NCBI RefSeq assembly: GCF_025685575.1
Contig: NZ_JAGSYD010000001.1
Span: 3,852-67,851 of the forward strand
Direction: 5' to 3'
Length of the DNA: 64,000 bases
DNA from: Granulicella cerasi
Lineage (GTDB): Bacteria > Acidobacteriota > Terriglobia > Terriglobales > Acidobacteriaceae
Shown: positions 60,531-64,000 of the stretch, one piece after another
How positions within the stretch are numbered: the first letter of the stretch is position 1
How the letters are laid out: each line of letters opens with the position of its first letter
Program-made: the position numbers and the translations under genes
Notes under the pieces: model-generated
What the model saw: the letters and a program-made list of their open reading frames with translations, nothing else
Database searches by the model: none
What the model was told of the DNA's origin: nothing

Positions 60531-62045
60531 TTACAGCTCGTGCCACTTGCGGCCATCGCGCGCCAGCAGATCGTCCGCGCACTTCGGGCCCCAGGTGCCG
60601 GCCTCGTAGTTCGGGAAGTCCGCAGGCTTGGTTGCCGCCCAGGCTTCGAGAATCGGGGTCATCAGAGCCCAGGTCGTTTCGACGCCTTCGCGCTCGGCAA
60701 AGAGCGTACCGTCGCCCAGCATTGCGTCCAGCAACAGACGCTCATAGCCATTGGCCGAGCTCTTGCCGAACGCATCCGCGTAGCTGAAGTGCATCTCTAC
60801 CGGCTTGACGTTGGTCGTCGGGCCGGGGATCTTCGCACCGAACGTGAGCGTGATGCCCTCGTCCGGCTGAATGCGAAGCTGAAGCACGTTCGGCTGGATG
60901 CTGCCGTCCTTCGCGTTGTTCTTGAAGAGGTGCAGAGGCGGCTGCTTGAAGACGACCGTGACTTCCGTCACGCGCTTCGCAAGACGCTTGCCCGCACGGA
61001 TGTAGAACGGCACGCCGGCCCAGCGCCAGTTCTCGATCTCGAGCTTCATGGCGGCATAGGTTTCGGTGGCCGACTCCGGGTTCACGCGGTCTTCCTGGCG
61101 GTAGCCGATCACCTTCTGGCCATCCACGGTGCCCTCGCCATACTGGCCGCGAGCCGTGTTCTCCACGGGGATCGGATCGATCGCCTTCCACACCTTCAGC
61201 TTCTCGGTACGGACCGCAGCTGCCTCGAACGAGTCGGGTGGCTCCATCGCAACGAACGAGAGCACTTCCATCACATGGTTCTGCAGCACGTCGCGCAGCG
61301 CGCCGGCGGTCTCGTAGAACGGGCCGCGGCCTTCAATGCCGATGGACTCAGCCGCCGTGATCTCCACGTGGTCGATGTAGTTGCGGTTCCAGATCGGCTC
61401 AAACAGCGCATTGCCGAAGCGGAAGACGAGGATGTTCTGCACCGTCTCCTTGCCGAGGTAATGGTCGATGCGGAAGATCTGGTTTTCCTTCAGCACGGAG
61501 TTGATCTCGGAGTTCAGCTTCTTCGCGCTCTCGAGGTCGGTGCCGAAGGGCTTTTCGATGATGACGTTGACGAAGCCGCCCTCAGGCGCGTCCGTCATGC
61601 CGTGCTTCTGCAGGCGCTGTGCGATGTCTGCGAAGTATTCCGGAGCCACAGCGAGATAGAACAGGCGGTTGCCCTTGGTGCCGAGTTGGCCGTCGAGGTC
61701 AGCGAGGAATGCCTTCAGCTTTTCGAAGCCTTCGTCGTTGTCGAACTCGGTGGCGAAGTACTTCACCTTGTCCATGAAGGGCTTCAGGGTCGAGTCGCCG
61801 GCGTCCACGCCGCCACCCTTGATAATGCCGTCCTGCATATCGGCGGCGAAGGTCGCGGACAGATCGCGGCGCGCTACGCCCACTACCGAGAAATCCTCGG
61901 GGAGCAGGTTCTGCTGCTTGAGATGAAAGAGTGCCGGCAGAAGCTTGCGCTTCGTGAGATCACCGGAGGCGCCGAAGATGACCACGATGCATGGGTCAGG
62001 AACGCGCTCGGAGTTTGCCGCGGGGGACTGGGTCGTTTCTGGCAT
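60531..62045 (-). CDS. zwf: glucose-6-phosphate 1-dehydrogenase
   Basis: A 504-residue enzyme. It oxidises glucose-6-phosphate to 6-phosphogluconolactone. Motifs are the nucleotide loop FGASGDLTKRKLLPALF, the EKPFG segment and the signature RIDHYLGKE with the catalytic His; ITAAESIGIEGRG follows. The N-terminus is standard (start ATG 62045, AGGAG 11 nt upstream). NADP preference cannot be settled by eye. It lies between gnd and pgl, with a heptad-repeat element on each side. Confidence 0.96.
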   Translation of the reverse strand: MPETTQSPAANSERVPDPCIVVIFGASGDLTKRKLLPALFHLKQQNLLPEDFSVVGVARRDLSATFAADMQDGIIKGGGVDAGDSTLKPFMDKVKYFATEFDNDEGFEKLKAFLADLDGQLGTKGNRLFYLAVAPEYFADIAQRLQKHGMTDAPEGGFVNVIIEKPFGTDLESAKKLNSEINSVLKENQIFRIDHYLGKETVQNILVFRFGNALFEPIWNRNYIDHVEITAAESIGIEGRGPFYETAGALRDVLQNHVMEVLSFVAMEPPDSFEAAAVRTEKLKVWKAIDPIPVENTARGQYGEGTVDGQKVIGYRQEDRVNPESATETYAAMKLEIENWRWAGVPFYIRAGKRLAKRVTEVTVVFKQPPLHLFKNNAKDGSIQPNVLQLRIQPDEGITLTFGAKIPGPTTNVKPVEMHFSYADAFGKSSANGYERLLLDAMLGDGTLFAEREGVETTWALMTPILEAWAATKPADFPNYEAGTWGPKCADDLLARDGRKWHEL

Positions 62046-62107
62046 TACGGAAATATCTCCTGGATAGGAAAGATGCGGGTGAGTGCGGTCAAGATGCGGA
62101 AAGGATC

Positions 62108-62183
62108 GAGATAAGAGAAGAGAGATCAGAGATTGGACCGTTGCCGCTCCCAAATCTCTGATCTCTTATCTCTGTTCTCTGCT
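62108..62183. repeat. heptad-repeat inverted element, AGAGATN family
   Basis: The left arm has AGAGATC, AGAGATT at 62121-62134, preceded by GAGATAAGAGA. The right arm (62153-62166) is the perfect 14-bp reverse complement AATCTCTGATCTCT and continues as TATCTCTGTTCTCT. It starts 3 nt after the gnd stop codon, between gnd and zwf. Confidence 0.82.
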
Positions 62184-62185
62184 GC

Positions 62186-63091
62186 TTAGTCCTTCTTGAC
62201 TGCGTGTCCGCCGAAGGCCCCGCGCATGACGCTCAACATGCGGTCGGTCATGTTGTTCTCTTCGCGCGAACGAATGCGGCGAATGAGCGACTCGGTGATT
62301 ACCGGTGCGGATACGTTGAGGTCGATCGCCTCGAACACGGTCCAACGGCCTTCGCCGGAGTCCGGAACGTAGGGAGCGATGCCGTCGAGTTCAGGATTCT
62401 TCTTGAGCGCGTCAGCGGTGAGGTCGAGCAGCCAGGAGCGGACTACCGAGCCGTACTGCCAGATCTCAGCAATCTGAGCGTTGTCGAGCTCGAACTCCTT
62501 CTTCGCCTCGAAGATCGCGAAACCCTCGGCGTACGCCTGCATCATGCCGTACTCGATGCCGTTGTGCACCATCTTGACGAAGTGGCCAGCGCCAGCCGGG
62601 CCCGTGCGGCCCCAGCCCTTGTCAGCTGCCGGTGCGAGAGTCTCGAAGATCGGCTTCAAGTACTCGACCGTCGGCTCATCGCCGCCGACCATCATCGAGT
62701 AGCCCTCGGTGATGCCCCAGATGCCGCCCGAGGTGCCGACGTCGACAAACTCGTAGCCCTGCTTCTGCAGCTCTGCATAGCGGCGCTGCGAATCCTTGTA
62801 GTTCGAGTTGCCGCCATCGATGAAGATGTCACCCTTGTTCGCGAACGGCTTCAGACCTTCGATGGTCTTGTCGACGGCTTCACCCGCCGGCACCATGATC
62901 CAGATCGCCTTGCGACCCGTGAAAGCCTTGCACAGCTCTTCGAGCGAGGAGACGCCCTTCGAGCCAGCGTCGGAAAGCTTCTTCACCGCATCTGCGTTGA
63001 AGTCAAAACCAATAACCGTGTGCCCGGCGCGGCGGAGGCGTTCTGCCATGTTGCCGCCCATTTTGCCGAGACCGATGATTCCAAGTTCCAT
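62186..63091 (-). CDS. gnd: 6-phosphogluconate dehydrogenase, short (decarboxylating) form
   Basis: A 301-residue member of the short 6-phosphogluconate dehydrogenase group (about 300 rather than 470 residues), which is often NAD-dependent. Motifs are the N-terminal Rossmann GLGKMGGNMAERL, IDGGNSNYKDS, DVGTSGGIWGITEGYSMMVGG and the catalytic Lys in HFVKMVHNGIEYG. It produces ribulose-5-phosphate and CO2. The start ATG 63091 begins the Rossmann domain. It is the first gene of gnd-zwf-pgl-glk. Confidence 0.95.
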   Translation of the reverse strand: MELGIIGLGKMGGNMAERLRRAGHTVIGFDFNADAVKKLSDAGSKGVSSLEELCKAFTGRKAIWIMVPAGEAVDKTIEGLKPFANKGDIFIDGGNSNYKDSQRRYAELQKQGYEFVDVGTSGGIWGITEGYSMMVGGDEPTVEYLKPIFETLAPAADKGWGRTGPAGAGHFVKMVHNGIEYGMMQAYAEGFAIFEAKKEFELDNAQIAEIWQYGSVVRSWLLDLTADALKKNPELDGIAPYVPDSGEGRWTVFEAIDLNVSAPVITESLIRRIRSREENNMTDRMLSVMRGAFGGHAVKKD

Positions 63092-63202
63092 GGGTTCTCT
63101 GTCCTTTGCGTGTGTGACGCCACTTATGAGACTACTCTTCTGTCGTGTCAATGCAAACCTGTCACGAAGTTTTGATAAACGAAACGTGACAGGTAGCCGC
63201 TT

Positions 63203-64000
63203 CTATTTGTATGGATTTGCCGACTCGACGCCGGGGAAGTCTGCGCCGAACGTGACTTCCTTCCACTGCGACATCTCGTCCTGAAAGGATGTGAGCTTCT
63301 GCTGGAAGCGGTTGTAGGCCAGCGCTCCGAGCACCAGGTGACGCGGTGACTTGGGCGCAGAGACCGCTGCGACCATCGCCTCTACAGCCTTCTGCGGATC
63401 GCCCGCCTGCTTGCCGTTCTGTGCTTCCATGTAGGCGCGCGTTTTGCCGGCGGTCTGCTCGTAGTCGGCAATCGTCTTCTGCGACTTCTTGCCCGAGGTG
63501 CCGAGGAACTCCGTGCGGAACGGTCCCGGCTCCACGATCGTCACGTCAATGCCCAACGGCTCGAGCTCCGCACCAAGCGCCTCGCCGAGACCCTCAATCG
63601 CAAACTTCGTCGAGTTGTAGAACGCCCATCCCGGCAGGCCGACGAGTCCGCCAATGCTCGAGAGGAAGAGAATGTTGCCCGTGCGGCGCTCGCGGAAGTG
63701 CGGCAGCAACGCCTGCGTCATCTGGATGAGGCCGAAGACGTTCGTCTCAAACATCGGGCGGTACTCGTCTTCGTGCGCCTCTTCAAAAGCAGCGGTCAAG
63801 CCGTAGCCCGCGTTGTTCACGAGCACGTCGATCTTGCCCCAGCGCGCGAGCGCGTCCTTCACAGCAGCGTCGATCTGCGCGGGCTTGGTCACATCCAGAG
63901 CCAGACGCTGCACCTGTGCGGGCGCGCTGGCTTCGAGTTCTTCCAGCACATCGGCGCGACGCGCCGTCGCTACCACGTTCGCACCCAGCGAGATGAGGTA
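63203..64000 (-). CDS. short-chain dehydrogenase/reductase, partial
   Basis: The reading frame stays open to the right edge, so the start and the nucleotide-binding TGxxxGIG motif lie outside the window. The 265 residues present include the ATARR cofactor segment, NNAGYG, the catalytic Ser in LFLSSIGG and YNSTK (YxxxK), then EPGPFRTEF. It resembles the oxidoreductases annotated as SDR family with unknown substrate. The gene is transcribed toward gnd on the same strand with a 111-bp gap. Confidence 0.9.
   Translation of the reverse strand, partial: YLISLGANVVATARRADVLEELEASAPAQVQRLALDVTKPAQIDAAVKDALARWGKIDVLVNNAGYGLTAAFEEAHEDEYRPMFETNVFGLIQMTQALLPHFRERRTGNILFLSSIGGLVGLPGWAFYNSTKFAIEGLGEALGAELEPLGIDVTIVEPGPFRTEFLGTSGKKSQKTIADYEQTAGKTRAYMEAQNGKQAGDPQKAVEAMVAAVSAPKSPRHLVLGALAYNRFQQKLTSFQDEMSQWKEVTFGADFPGVESANPYK

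Overview
The window looks like a chromosomal segment of an acidobacterium of the Terriglobus/Granulicella/Edaphobacter type. The reasons are the G+C-rich housekeeping genes, a very large TonB-dependent receptor with an N-terminal carboxypeptidase-regulatory-like domain, an exosortase fused to an EpsI-like domain with a PExPT-type substrate, and a Tes/MJ0619-type radical SAM gene of the kind expected in a lineage that makes membrane-spanning lipids. No phage, transposase, CRISPR array or tRNA was seen. The genus assignment is an inference from gene content; no database search was made. Layout: 1-2520 is the upstream half of an rRNA operon on the minus strand (16S, leader, boxA-like element, two near-identical promoters, processing stem). 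2570-3147 is a decayed YHYH-domain lipoprotein gene. 3347-7554 holds a MerR regulator, an M50 protease, an atypical PurN and HemL. 7664-10969 is the TonB-dependent receptor. 11380-17577 carries a DUF2237 gene, a three-gene two-component module, a YbiT-like ABC-F ATPase and a VOC protein. 17601-21783 has an exported 3-dehydroquinate dehydratase and TIM-barrel pair, a micro-ORF, an ArsR-SDR pair and a VIT-family transporter. 22087-28728 holds a GH15 enzyme, a DUF3857/transglutaminase/TPR protein and Mn-type SOD. 28872-35982 is a complete RND tripartite efflux operon. 36289-40898 is a UvrC-like gene followed by a tightly packed Lgt-like / small membrane protein / Tes-like radical SAM / membrane protein operon. 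40959-53827 is housekeeping (rpe, BamD-like, valS, birA, coaX, an RNA methyltransferase, comEC). 53888-58217 is a lipoprotein, an exosortase and its apparent micro-substrate. 58465-63091 is an oxidative pentose phosphate operon (gnd, zwf, pgl, glk). A partial SDR gene closes the window. Several genes work together. gnd-zwf-pgl-glk would feed and run the oxidative pentose phosphate route, with rpe elsewhere in the window. The RND pump, periplasmic adaptor and outer-membrane channel are translationally coupled. The exosortase lies directly downstream of a 57-residue protein that is almost only a signal peptide plus a sorting signal. Between genes, the most striking unexplained structure is a set of short arrays with an exact 7-nt period (three sequence families), arranged as inverted arms and placed within about 10 nt 3' of a stop codon in five co-directional gene pairs. 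A sixth array lies in frame inside a gene. A related 9-nt-period inverted element and a 165-bp cloverleaf-like palindromic element are also present. Many genes have a -10-like hexamer only 6-10 nt before the start codon, which suggests widespread leaderless or very short-leader mRNAs.
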